Of a stretch of DNA of 62,661 nt, positions 12,400 to 24,180 are shown piece by piece. This DNA is from Ophiocordyceps camponoti-saundersi (nom. inval.) (Eukaryota > Ascomycota > Sordariomycetes > Hypocreales > Ophiocordycipitaceae), in the NCBI GenBank assembly GCA_003339415.1, contig PDHQ01000205.1:1-62661 (forward strand), given 5' to 3'. The position numbers and the translations under genes are program-made. Position 1 is the first letter of the stretch, and each line of letters begins with the position of its first letter. The notes below the pieces were generated by a model. The model saw only the letters and a program-made list of their open reading frames with translations. It had not been told where the DNA came from and ran no database searches.

Positions 12400-15300
12400 C
12401 TTACTTTTTACCGCTTTATTTAAAGTAAAAATAAAGCTTTTTTTTATATATATAAATAATATAAAATTAATAACTAAAACCTTATTATAAAGCTTAACCT
12501 TAATAAAATTTCTTTTTATAATAAGCTTTAAGTATTTATTATTTACTCCTTATTACTTAGAATATATATTAAACCTTTACTATATTTATTACCTTCTCCT
12601 TTCTCTTTATATTTTACCTCCGCCTCTACTTTACTAATTATCCTTAGCGATTTTAATACCTATTACCCCTCCTAAGACCTTTACGAATATACCTCCTCTT
12701 ATTTTACGAAGCTTCTCTTTACTTTTTACTAACTTTATTTTAAACTCCTTACCTTTTCTTATAAAATTATTTAAAAAGTATATAAATAAAAAGCTAATAT
12801 TATTAACTTAATTTAAAATATATTTAATTATTTTTTTATATATTTTAGCTTAAATCTTAATCTCCTTAGCTTTAATTATATTTTTTAATTTATATTACTT
12901 ATTACCTCTCCTTTTTTAAGCTTTATTTTAATATTATATTAGAAATATTTTAATTTTAATATCTTATAAATAGAAATAAAAAATTACCTTTTTTTTCCGC
13001 TATTTAAGTAAAGTTTATAATAAATATTAAAAAATTAATAATATAACTATATAATTAATTAAATATTATAGCTAACTTAATAATTTTAAAATTACCTTAA
13101 TAATATAGTTTTTACTTATATTTATAATAAACTTTAAAAATTATTTTTATGATTTTAAATATAAAATATATTAAGTAATATTAATAAATATAGCTAGATT
13201 TTTATTATTAGTAAATATATTAAGATACTATAATATAATAAAAATTATTTATTAAGAAAGCGAAAAAAGATAATTAAAGGCGATTTTTTACTTTTATAAG
13301 CGGTAATTTTAATATTATATAATTTTTAGCTTAATAAGTAAGATTTTATAGCTAAGCTTTTTTAAAGCTTATATATACTTTTTCTTTTTAATAAGATATA
13401 AACTCCGCTTTTTAATTATCTTTCTCTAAAAAATTAAAGCTTTAGCTTATAAGTTTTTTCCCTATCTTTTAGAAAATATTTTATATTTTCTTATCTTTAA
13501 CCCTTTCCCCCTTATAAATATTCCCTTTTAAGTTATTAAAAATAAAATTTAATTTATTATTTTTAATATTATATTATAAAAATTTACTAAGCTTAATAAT
13601 ATTCTTATTAGCTTCCTAAAAAGTTATAAATAACCCCTTATAATAATCTTAATTAAGCTTTTTTAAAGATATATTATTTATAAATATTTCCTTATTTAAT
13701 ATTAAACCTCTAATATTATAATTTTCCGGAAAATAAGAAAAAGCTTAGAGGTTTATTAAACTTTAAATAGCTACCGCCCTATTTTCTTTTTTAATATTAT
13801 AAATAAGATCTTTAAGATTATAATAGCAAAAAAGATATCTTATATAGTAGAGTTTAAAAAATCTTATTATAAGGTTAGATAGGTAATTAGCTTAATTAGT
13901 TTACTAATAGCGCTTTATTTCTTTTAATAAAGTCTATTTATATTATTTAAAGCTTTTAAAGCTTTACCTCTCTCCTAATATTAAATATAATAAATACCTT
14001 TAATTATATTTTATACTTTAAGCTAATAGCAATCCTTAACTTTTTTAGCTTCTTTAGATAAATTATAGCTTTTTTCCGCTCTTACTTTTTTTATTATATT
14101 TTCCGCTTAAAAGTTAATAATAAATTATTAAACCTTTTTCTTATTTTTATTAAAATCTTTTAAAGCTTTTTACTTTTTTTAATATTTTTTATCTTATATA
14201 TCTTATCTTTTTATAAGCGCTTAGAATAGGTAATTAGTATACTTATTATTAGATTTATAAATAATATTAATATTTTTAATATTAAGTATACCTTTACTTA
14301 AATCTGCTATTAGCTTAAATAAGCTTAGAGTATTTATTATAACTAAATAGCGGAGTATAAAAAACCTTTTAGCTATTTAAAAGTAAGCTTTTTTACTTTA
14401 TAAAAGCCCGCTTTACTAATATAACTCCGCTAATCCTTAATAGGAATATTATTTAACTTATATAAGAGATATATATATTCGGATTTTAATAAAAGCTATA
14501 CCTCTACCGCTTTATAAAAAAGCTTACTTATTAATAGCTAGCCTTAACTAGGCTTATTTTATTTATTTAAAGCTTCTTACTCCTTTAAGCGAGGGAAATC
14601 TATATTAAAGTTATTAAGTTTATAATCGCCTTTAGTATTATAATTTACTCCGCTTTAACCTTACTAGGCGGAGAACTTAAAAGCCTTATCCTCTAATAGC
14701 TAGTTATAACTTAGTTTAAATACCTTCGTATTATCTTTAGGGTATATTAAATAACCCCTTTTTACTATATTAAGTCCGAAACCTTTACCCTTTTTATTAA
14801 TATTTACTTATTTTACCGCGCTATTTATAGTTATTAACTCCTTTATAATAAAAAGCTTATAGCTTATATCCGCTTCGCTTTCGAAAAAATTATTATATAC
14901 CTTTACTAATATCGTAAAAGTTAGCCCCGTTTTACTTATATCCCCTTTAAATCCCTTTAATCCTCTTTTACTATTTAAGTATAGATTTTAAATATTACTT
15001 CTTAATCTTTTAAAATTTTAAAAGCTTATTTTTATAAAAAATAGTAACTTTATAAAAATTTTAAAAAGAGAAAGTTTTAAAGATATAGCTAGTTTTTTAA
15101 ATACCTTATTAATAAACTATTTTAATTAAAACTTAGTAATATTTTATAAATCTATTAAAGCTTTTTAAAATTCTTAAGTAGCGCCTTAACTTAGCTTTAT
15201 AATAATAAAATTAGCTTTAATAAGTTTCTTTATATTTATAATATTTTTATAATTATAACCCCTTATTATTTTTATAATAATAAAAAAATAAAATAATAGC

Positions 15301-15480
15301 TTACTTTACTTTATATTATAAACTAATTATTTATAAAAGGACGCTTTTATTAATATTTTTTATAAATTTAATTTAAATTTATAAGAATTTTAATAAAGCT
15401 CTTAACTATAAAGCTATTATAAGCTTTTTTACCTTATAGTTTATTTACTTATAACGCCTCTATTAATTTAACCTCTTTTT
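12400..15480 (+). pseudogene. LINE-B ORF2: endonuclease/reverse transcriptase relic
   Basis: Plus-strand ORF2. An endonuclease-type segment LSDFNTYYPS is at about 12635-12680, matching the Asp-Phe-Asn plus His-His-Pro block of LINE endonucleases with His read as Tyr. The RT core runs from about 13990 (LILNIINTFNYIL...KLIAIL) through FFRSYFFYYIFRLKVN to the catalytic box, which reads RFINNINIF with both Asp codons now AAT (14260-14265). The C-terminal block SSALTQLYNNKISFNKFLYI, equivalent to the RTG-IGL-FL block of Tad1 ORF2, is near 15180-15260. A long minus-strand frame over the same DNA (15.06-13.0 kb) is only antisense openness. Confidence 0.82.
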
Positions 15481-16510
15481 ATTATTTTATAATATTTAAA
15501 TATATTAAAATATTTAAATATAAAGTTTAAGTATAAAAGTTAATTTTTAGTATTTTTACTATATAATTATCGTTATTTATTTACCTTATACCTTACTCTT
15601 AATTTTACTTTTTACTTTACTTAGCTTTACTTAGCTTACTTAGCTTTCTTACCCCTTTTCCCGCCCCGCCTTTTACCTTATCCTCCGCGCCTAATAATAC
15701 CTTTAACTTTTATAAGCTTATCTTCTAAGCTATTATTATTATTTTTTACTATATATTTCGATATTATTAATATAGATTTTATAAGAGATAATTTTAATAT
15801 TTAGATAAAGTTTAGCTTAGGCTTTAATTTCTCCTTTACCGCCTCCTTAGCTTTTATCTTTTTTATTTTTTATTCCTTCTTACTTTTCTCTATATTACTT
15901 ATTTTCTCCGCTTTACTTACCCTTTTAACTTTATTTACTTTTTTTTTATTTTCTTTAACTATTATTTAATTTAATTTACTTCCTAATATTAATATAATAA
16001 AAATTAATATCTAAGCTATTACCTTATCCTTCGCTTTTAGCTTTATTTTTAGCTTTAGCTTTAGCTTTAATAAATTTAAGTTAAAAATATATTAAATTTT
16101 AATAATATTTTTTAATATATATTTAAATTAATTAACTTTAATATTATTTATTACTTTTTAATTAATATTATTTTATATTTAGTTAAGATTATATATTATA
16201 TTATATATAGTAAATTAAAAATTTTATATTTCTAAATATATTTTTAATTAAAATTTTTATAAGAATAATATAATAAGGTTTTTTAAGCTAATAATAGTAA
16301 TAATAATTATTATTATAAATATTTTTACTATTATTATTATTACTTTTTTTACTTTTATTATAAACTTCGCTATTATTATTATAGTTACTATTATTTAAAC
16401 TAGCGCCTCCGCCCTTATACTCCTTAATATTATTTTCGCTTTCTTTTTTATACTTATTATTATTATTATTTTTACTTATAATTTAATTATTATATTTATT
16501 ATTATTATTA

Positions 16511-16513
<3 letters not shown>

Positions 16514-16565
<52 letters not shown>
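16514..16565. repeat. TTA trinucleotide microsatellite
   Basis: About 17 uninterrupted units, with shorter interrupted TTA runs just upstream (16453-16512). Confidence 0.93.
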
Positions 16566-17514
16566 CGCTTCGCCCCTTTCCTTACTTTTTACTTTACTTA
16601 TACTAATAATTATTTATCTATTAGGTATTTTAAAGTAAATTAGTATTAATATATAAGATTTTTAAGGAGAAATATTAATAATTATAATAATAAAAGTAAT
16701 ATTAAAAATAGCTATTAAAATAGCTAACTTTATTAAGGTACTTACTTAGGGCGTTATTATTATTTTATTAAGTTAAAGCTTTAATATCCTATTCTACCTT
16801 TATATATTATATAAGTTAACTTAGATTTTTTCTTATTATTTATTATTAGCTATATTTCAAACTCCGCTTTATTTTATATTATTTTATATTTACTTATAAG
16901 CTATCTAGCTATCTTTCTTTATTAATATACCGCGCTATTTTTATTATAGTAATATATAATTTTTTTAAATATATTTATAATTTAATTAATATTTTAAGCT
17001 TTAACTCTAACTTTACCCTTAACTTTTAATTTTATTTACCTCCTAATATTTATATTAAGCCTTAATATAATTAAAATAATTAGCTAATTATAAGCTTATA
17101 TATTTTATTAGCTTTATATATAGCTAATATTATATAATATTATATAATATTATTTATTTTATTATTTCTAATATAAAATTTTATAATTAATTAGCTAAGC
17201 TATATATATAATATAAAGGAGGTTATAAAGCTTATTATAAATAATCTTAAATATATTTATTATTATTATTTTATTAATATAGCTATATAATTTTTATTAC
17301 TTTCTCTTTATTATAAAAGTTAAAAAAAAGGTTAAAAAGAGAGGGTTAAAAATATACCTTTTTCTAAAAATAATAAAAGGAAAAAAAAAGAAAAAAAAAG
17401 GAGGTAAAAGAGAAAAAAATATAGCCCCCTTTTTTTTAATTATTAATAGATAATAAAATAGCTACCCCGCTATTTTACCTTACCCCTTTTTTAAATTTTC
17501 CTTCCTCCGCCCCG

Positions 17515-17600
17515 CGCTATATTACCTCGCCTTATACCGCCCCGTACCGCCCTATACCGCCCCTTACCGCCCCGCGCTACGCTATATCGCCCTACTCCTT
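17515..17600. repeat. C-rich short repeat, TACCGCCC-like units
   Basis: Four or five imperfect copies of TACCGCCC(C/T) spaced 10-12 bp apart form a GC-rich pocket in AT-rich DNA. They lack CpA, so they would be immune to RIP. No function is evident. Confidence 0.7.
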
Positions 17601-18553
17601 CTACCTTACGCCTTATAGATTTTCTTTTTCTCCGTACTCCCCTCCTTATTTTACTTTTCTTATATTATTTAAAATTACCTCTAAGTAATAAGCTTATTAT
17701 ATTATATTACTATTAGCTACCGCTATACCTTTATATAAGTATATAATAAGCTTTCTTTTTATAATTAAAAGGTTTTATTTTATTTTAGGGGATTTTTTCT
17801 TACTTATTATATTATAAAAGCTTTAGATATTATAAAGGCTTTTAGCGTATAAATAAATAAAATAAAAAATATATATATAAGTTTTTTTATATAAATATTT
17901 TAGCTTAGTTTTTTTTAATAATTAAAAAATTCGTTATATTAATATTTTAAAAATATTTTTAATTTTTTATATAATAAATATTAATAAGGAAAACTTACCT
18001 ATTAAATTATATAATTTATTATTTAAAAATATTTTCCCTTCTAAAATAATATATAAAGTTACTTAAAAAGATAAATTAAATAGCTTTCTTAAAAGTATTT
18101 TTATTTTTATAAAAGGAATCTTTAAGGTTATTAATAATATTATATCTTTTATAATTAAAAAGAAATATTTTAAATTTTTTATTTTTAAAAGATACTTAGT
18201 TAAATTCTTTATATAAAATAATATATACTTTCTTTATATAGTTAAATTCTCTTTACTTATAATTTATTAATTAATAATTTTCCTTATTATAAATAAAATA
18301 GCGTTTCCTTATATAAGAAAATAACTAATAATTATTTTAATAAATTTACTTATATTTACTACTTTAATAAAATTTTAAATAAGGGGAATTTATAGAATAA
18401 TTTTAAATAATAAATAATTAGCTTAAAGGAGTCTTATAATTAAAAGCGATTTAAAATAATATATAAAAAATAAAGAAAAACTTTTTATATAAAGGCTTTA
18501 TTAATACGGGATATATAATAATACCTTTATAAATCTCTTAACCTCTTATAATA

Positions 18554-18718
18554 TGTTATATATAATATACCCTGTGTCTAAGCTATGCCCCACTTAGGGC
18601 TTGAGCCCGGTTAGGCTAGTATATTAGCTATACTAAATTAGTATAGAGGGGCTACTAGAGTTAGACTTAGTATTAGTAATATCACTGCCCGATCCGTGAT
18701 AGAGTGCGTGCCTTAATA
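18554..18718 (+). repeat. 5' LTR of copia copy 1 (165 bp)
   Basis: Starts TGTTATATA and ends CCTTAATA (TG...CA type with the last CA turned to TA). It keeps CCTGTGTC and GCCCCAC where the 3' LTR has CCTATATT and GCCTTAC, so the two LTRs differ by RIP-type transitions only. Confidence 0.95.
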
Positions 18719-18737
18719 GGTTATACGCCCGTCGCGC
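18719..18737 (+). promoter_or_regulatory. Probable primer-binding site, initiator-tRNA half type
   Basis: The 19 bases directly after the LTR, GGTTATACGCCCGTCGCGC, nearly complement the anticodon stem-loop and D-arm side of initiator tRNA-Met, judged against the fungal tRNA as I remember it (about three mismatches). Copia elements are known to use such tRNA halves as primers. The identical 19 bases sit at the same place in copy 2 (43848-43866, minus strand). Confidence 0.5.
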
Positions 18738-18899
18738 TAAATTACGCGTTTTTTACGATAATAATAATTATTCCTTATATTAAAACCTTATTAAGGGTTC
18801 GCTTAGCTATAGTAGACGCTATAGAGTTATAGTCGCTACTAAATTAGGTTAGAATCTTACCTTCCCCGGTCTATACGGGCTTATTTAAGCACCTTATAC

Positions 18900-21800
18900 T
18901 ACCTTACTAAAATAGTTATTACTTATTAGGGCGTAAAAGAGCCTATTTAGGCTAGAAAGAAGGTTATAATAACTTTATTAAAGAATATAGAAATAAGAGC
19001 GATTCCGATAAGTATAGAGAAGCTAAAAGGCTAAGAGAATTAGTAATATTAGGAGATATTAATTAGAATAGCGATTAAGTAATTTCGCCTACTTTAGTAT
19101 ATTAACGAGCTTAATAGCGGTAGACTTATAGATATAAATATCGCGGCTATAGAGAAATAGTAAGATAAGGAAATCTATTACCGTTATCTTATTATATATT
19201 ATTATAAGCTTACGATAATCCTCGGAATTCGCGATAGCGGCTAGAATTCGAATTAATTAATATATTAGACTTTTATAGCTATTAAGAAGAAATATAATAT
19301 AGCTCTAAGAGTTACTTTCTTATTAATTATAAAGGAAATATATACTATAAAGGCGGAGAACTTTACGATATTCGGTACTTTCGTAAAACGCCTTAATCTC
19401 TTATAAAGTTAACTTTATATTATAATAAAAAAACCTTATAAAAAATAATTTATCGGCGCTATAATTAACGCTATTAAAACCGTTATATTTTTCTAATATA
19501 AAGATTAGATATATAAGCTAGCTAAATAAAAGCCCCCGATAAAGGATAAGGTCCTAAGTTTCTTCTAAAATTACGCTAAGCTTATCGATAATAAGAAAAA
19601 AGATACCTTTTCCGCGGATTAGAATACGAAAAAATAAGAAGAAAAGCGAGATAACGGTCGTAGTAAAGGTCGAGGCCGCGGTAAAAGATAAGGCCGCGGT
19701 AATTATAGTAGCAGATCCTTTTCTCCCGTATAAGAAAGCTAGAAAAGTTAATATCTTAATTACGGATACTTTATTCCTAAAGGTAGTAAGCCTTATCGAA
19801 AGGAAAATTACTAGAAATTATATCTTAAGTAGCGCCCGCTACTAAGAGATTAGTATTAATAGAAATAAATCGCGGTATTAGAAGCTATTACGAAAGCTAG
19901 ATAAACGTATAAACTAATAGCTATTAGCTATAGCGTTAAATAAGATAATATTATATACGATTTTAAAGCCGGAGGCTATATTTTTAATAATTTAAAGTAG
20001 TTTATTAAGATTTATAAGAATATTATTATCGACTTTTTCCGCGCTGCTAATAGCGGAGATTTTTAGCTTTAGGGAGAGGGCAAAGTTAAGATAGATCTGC
20101 CTAACGGTAATTCGATAATTCTATCGTAAGCCTTCTATTATCTTAATATTTAAGCGAATTTAATAAGTACGAGCGTTCTAAAAGAAAAGGGCGTTATCGC
20201 TAACCTTAAGACGAACTTCCTTATTATAAAAGGCACTAAAGAGTATATTTACCGCTTTAATAATCGACTTTAAGTTATTAGTATAGCCGCTACGGGCGGT
20301 AATTAAACCGTAATTAAGGTATTCGTTACTTTACTATATAAATTGCTAAGGAAGGGCTTAAAAGCTAATTTTACTATTATATATAAGCGCCTCGTATATA
20401 CCGGTAAGGATAAGGTAACCTTAGCTTATTAGAAAGTAGAGATTTTAATCGATAAAAAGACCGTTAAAAGCTTCTCGTATAAAGCTTATTAATTCGCTAA
20501 GGTAAATACTATAATTAGTAAAGATTTACTAGCTAGGCCTTCGAGATTCCTCGATATTATTTTTTAGGATATTATTAAGTATAATCCGCCTAGTAACGGC
20601 GGTGCCCGCTATTCTTTATACGGAATTAACGCCTTTATAAGATTCTACTAAATAATAGCTACTACCTTAAAAGGGCAGGCTTATAATCTTCTTCGCAGTT
20701 AGAAACGATAAGTTAACGCTTTTTTAGGAGGGATTCCTATAGCTACGATAGCTTTTAATAACGTATAGGAGTTTAAGAGCGAGGCGATTAAGGCCTAGGC
20801 TTTTTAAGATAGCTTTATTTTACGCTATTTAACTTTATATAATCTATAGTAAAATAGCCTTATAAAAAAGGCCAGTAGGACCTTATTAACGATAGCTAAG
20901 GCTATTTGCTTATACGCTAAGCTTCCCGTAACCTTATAGCTATATTATATATCGATAATAATATATATATCGAATTTACTACTTACGAGAGGTAAAGATA
21001 GCCCTCTTAAGAGGGTTATAAAAACGCTTAATTTACCTTATAAATATAATATTAGCTACCTTCACGCTTAAGGTTATACGGTATATATAACGAAGCCGAA
21101 AGAGAAGATCGTAAGGTCTAAAAAAATAGCTCCTCGAGCTTAAAAAAATTATCTCGTTAGTATTAAGGGCCTATATAGCTATATTTTTAAGATTTAGCTT
21201 CTTAATTAAGAGATCGTTATTTATATATAAGATATACGCTTTATTAATTATGCCGGTGCCCCTACTATTAAAAAGAACTTATTAGTCGAATTTAAAGCTT
21301 ATTTAGAAGAAAAAGGTAAAATTATCGAATTTAAACTTATTATTCTTCCTTATAAGGAGAAAGAGAAAACTTCCTATAGCTAAACTAGTAATATTAACGT
21401 TTTATAATCCTCTAATATATCGAGTATTAAAAAATAATCGAGGAAATATTTAACTACTATAGCCGAATTATTAGATATATCGAATTCGAATATTTAAGAG
21501 GAATTTATAAGGCTATTAAAAGAGTATTTTAAAACGCCCGAGGGATACTCTTCGCACCTTCTCTTACCGAATCCTACGCCTTATCGAGGTAAAGAGGCAC
21601 CGCGCCCGTTTTTCGATAGGAATACGCTTCTTCGATCTATCGAGGAAATTAATAAAGAGGCATAACTACTACTAATAGCGCCTATAACCTCGAATTTTCC
21701 TAGTAGCTAGGTTTACGATACTAATAATTATAATAATCCTAACGAATTAGCTAATAACTTATAAAATCTTTAGCTAACTAACCTAATACTTAAAGAATAA

Positions 21801-23640
21801 CTTTCTTAATATTTACGTAAGCGTAAGGCGTTAACCTTATTTTCTACCTTAATAAAATTAACGTAATAACGCTATAAGCGTTATTTAATAAAAGAGATTT
21901 ATAGTACTAAGCTAATAAGATATTCGAAAAGGCTTATATAAGCTAATTTAGCTAGCGTTCTTAAACCCTCTTTGCTATATATTTCCTTCGCCGATAAGGA
22001 CGAATATATCGATTAGGCGCTTATAATAATTCTTTTAGCTCTAGCTACGGAAACTTTTATAAGTTATACCCTAAGTAATTATTATATTACGAAGAAGCTA
22101 CCCGAATTCGATAAACGATAAGTACCTACGATAAAAAAAGAACTTAATAAGCTATATTAGAAAGGCGCCTAGAAGCTTATACCTAAGCTTTATAATATAA
22201 AGACCTTACTTAGGCGATAAATATATATTAAGAAGCTTATTAAAAGCGTAGATCTAATAGCGAAGGCCCGCTAGGTTATTCGCAGAGATTACGATTTTAT
22301 AGATTAACTTATCGAAGACTTATATACCGCTATAGCGTATTAATTATCCGTACGGATCTTCCTTACCCTTATTATAATATAAGACCTTAAATAGGCAAAG
22401 TTTAATATTATAAATACTTTTATTAACGCTAAATTAAATAAAGATATCTTCGTTAAATAACCTTATAATTTTAAGGATAAGTTAGGCCGCGTTTACTAAT
22501 TAAAGAGGGCCCTTTATAGCTATTAAGCTTCGCCGCGCTAGTAATTCGAGCGTATAGCTAAAAATCTAGCTAGTCGCGGATTTAAATAACTCGACTTTAA
22601 GTTATACCTCTATCGCTACGCTAATAGTAGCCTCTTCGTTTTTTATATAGATAATATCCTCCTTATAGCACTAATATAAGTATAGATTAACGATAAGGCC
22701 GTAATTCTCGATAAATTATATAAAGTTAAATACCTTAGTAAATTTTAAGAATTCCTTAGCTTAGAGTTCGATCGTAACTATTAGGCCCGAATTATTCGAG
22801 TATATTAGACCTCCTTCGCCCGTAAGATTCTCGAGCTATTTAATACCGACGATTTAAAGCTTACGAAAACGCCGTAGCCGATAAAATATATAATTCCTTA
22901 CGATTAGAAAGAGGCCGAGATTGCGATAAAGGCTATAATATAGTAGAAATAAATAGGCAGCTTAAATTAGCTAGCCCTAAGTATAAGGCTTAATATTATA
23001 TATAGCGTTAAGAAGCTATTAGAAGTAAATTCTTATCTAACTTACGCTTATCTAGCTACGATAAAGTACCTTTTCCGCTATCTACGTAGTACGCTATCTC
23101 TTAGTATTATACTTAGAGGAGCGGTATATAATAAGGACTTTTAGCTTTATATATATTCCGATATATTATTCGCGGACGATTAAGTAACCCGCGCCTTAAT
23201 AGCCGGGTTCGTTATCTTCCTTACTAGTAGCCTTATCGCGTAGCGCTTAAAGCGTTAGACCCTTATTACTATAAGTAATATAGAGGCCGAATTTATAGCC
23301 CTTACGCCTACTAAGCTTATAACGATCTAGCTCTCTAACGTTATTTAAAACGCTAGCTACGAATAAAAGAGGCCTTTTATAATATTTACTAATAGCTAGA
23401 ACGCGAGGTTAGCTATAATTAACCCGCTTAATAAGGCATATACTAAGCATATTAATTTACGATATAAATAGATTATCTAAAGGTATTAAATAGGCTTTTT
23501 TAATTTATAATAGATTAGTATAGAAGATATAATCGTAGACGGCCTAACGAAGGGTCTATAGGCGAATAAGTATTAGCAGTTTATATACTAGCTAAATTTA
23601 GCTATACTAAGGAATAGGGGCGGCTCTAGTAGCCTAAATA
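18900..23640 (+). pseudogene. Copia copy 1 Gag-Pol polyprotein relic
   Basis: Gag is at about 18.9-19.8 kb, ending in an Arg/Gly-rich tail (KGRGRGKRQGRGNYSS). A protease-like segment LYDFKAGGYIF, where DSGA-type sequence is expected, lies near 19950. Integrase core segments run from about 20.44 to 21.13 kb (YSLYGINAFIRFYQ). RT runs from 22.09 to 22.80 kb with FVKQPYNF and RALYSYQASPR. Its catalytic box reads FYIDNILL at 22641-22664: the first Asp is kept and the second is AAT (22653-22655). RNase H remains follow, and the usual C-terminal GLTKGLQANKYQQF is near 23540-23585. Many Gln and Trp codons are stops, so no protein could be made. Confidence 0.92.
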
Positions 23641-23694
23641 CTAAGAAATAATATTACGATAGTTATTCTTTAGCCTGCCTAGCCTTAGGGGCGG

Positions 23695-23859
23695 TATTAT
23701 ATATAATATACCCTATATTTAGGCTATGCCTTACTTAGGGCTTAAGCCCGGTTAGGCTAGTATATTAGCTATACTAAATTAGTATAGAGGGGCTACTAGA
23801 GTTAGACTTAGTATTAGCAATATCACTGCCCGATCCGTGACAGAGTGCGTGCCTTAATA
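23695..23859 (+). repeat. 3' LTR of copia copy 1 (165 bp)
   Basis: Preceded by the purine tract GGGGCGG (23688-23694). It starts TATTATATA (original TG lost) and ends CCTTAATA. It carries more RIP transitions than the 5' LTR in its first 60 bases. Confidence 0.95.
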
Positions 23860-23871
23860 TAATATTTTATT

Positions 23872-24180
23872 AAGATTTCCCTTTTTAAGATTTTACTTAA
23901 ATTTCCCTTAAAAACTTTATTACCTTTACGCTTAGAAAATTACTAAGATTTCCTATTAGGATTTCTTTATAATAACTCTTAAGATTTTACTAAGATTTCC
24001 TACTAGATTTAATATTAAAATATACTTTTAGAAATCTCCGGATTTTACTAAGAAATCCTTATATACTAGGAAATTACTATATACTAGGAAATCTCCGTTT
24101 TACTAATATATACGGAAATTACTATAAAATCCCCTTAAGTAAATATTTTTAAAATTATATTAGGAAATCTTCCTTAAGCT
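23872..24180. repeat. Degenerate short tandem repeats, about 15-25 bp units
   Basis: Variants of TTTACTAAGATTTCC recur at irregular spacing, then change into TATACTAGGAAATTAC and TAGGAAATCTCCG, including one near-exact tandem pair at about 24060-24090. It may be an old satellite, or the terminal repeats of the AT-rich DNA into which copia copy 1 inserted. Confidence 0.6.

Larger units (their letters stand above)
7200..15480 (+). mobile_element. LINE-B: Tad1-like non-LTR retrotransposon relic, split by an LTR element
   Basis: A second LINE, on the plus strand. ORF1 begins before about 7330, is interrupted at 7857 by the LTR element 7858-11471, resumes at 11477 with its zinc knuckles, and is followed by ORF2 (about 12.4-15.48 kb). 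Removing the insertion and one copy of the ATAAT target duplication rejoins the ORF1 frame sensibly. It is much more AT-rich than LINE-A and is probably older or was exposed to RIP for longer. The 5' limit is a guess: the DNA from 6850 to 7300 is AT-rich with no clear coding. Confidence 0.8.
15481..18548. other. AT-rich stretch without recognisable genes
   Basis: It is very AT-rich. It holds a Lys-rich minus-strand reading near 15960-15600 that I cannot assign, TTA-type microsatellite patches (16453-16565), purine-only runs around 17366-17430 and a C-rich pocket at about 17480-17640. It ends at the TAATA target duplication of copia copy 1 (18549-18553). Its continuation on the other side is the DNA from 23865 onward. 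Confidence 0.6.
18554..23859 (+). mobile_element. Copia copy 1: Ty1/copia LTR retrotransposon, 5,306 bp
   Basis: Complete in outline: 165-bp LTRs at both ends, a primer-binding site right after the left LTR, one long Gag-Pol relic in copia order (Gag, protease, integrase, RT, RNase H), and a purine tract GGGGCGG before the right LTR. It has a perfect 5-bp target duplication TAATA (18549-18553 and 23860-23864). It is the same family as copia copy 2 (38724-44031), which is inverted. RIP has introduced many stops, so it is inactive. Confidence 0.95.

Noticed and set aside
13000..15060. A long minus-strand frame with few stops, at first sight an unknown protein of about 680 residues
   Set aside because: The plus strand carries clear LINE RT motifs in the right order (including RFINNINIF at 14251-14277 and the C-terminal block near 15.2 kb). 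The minus frame is antisense openness caused by RIP composition.
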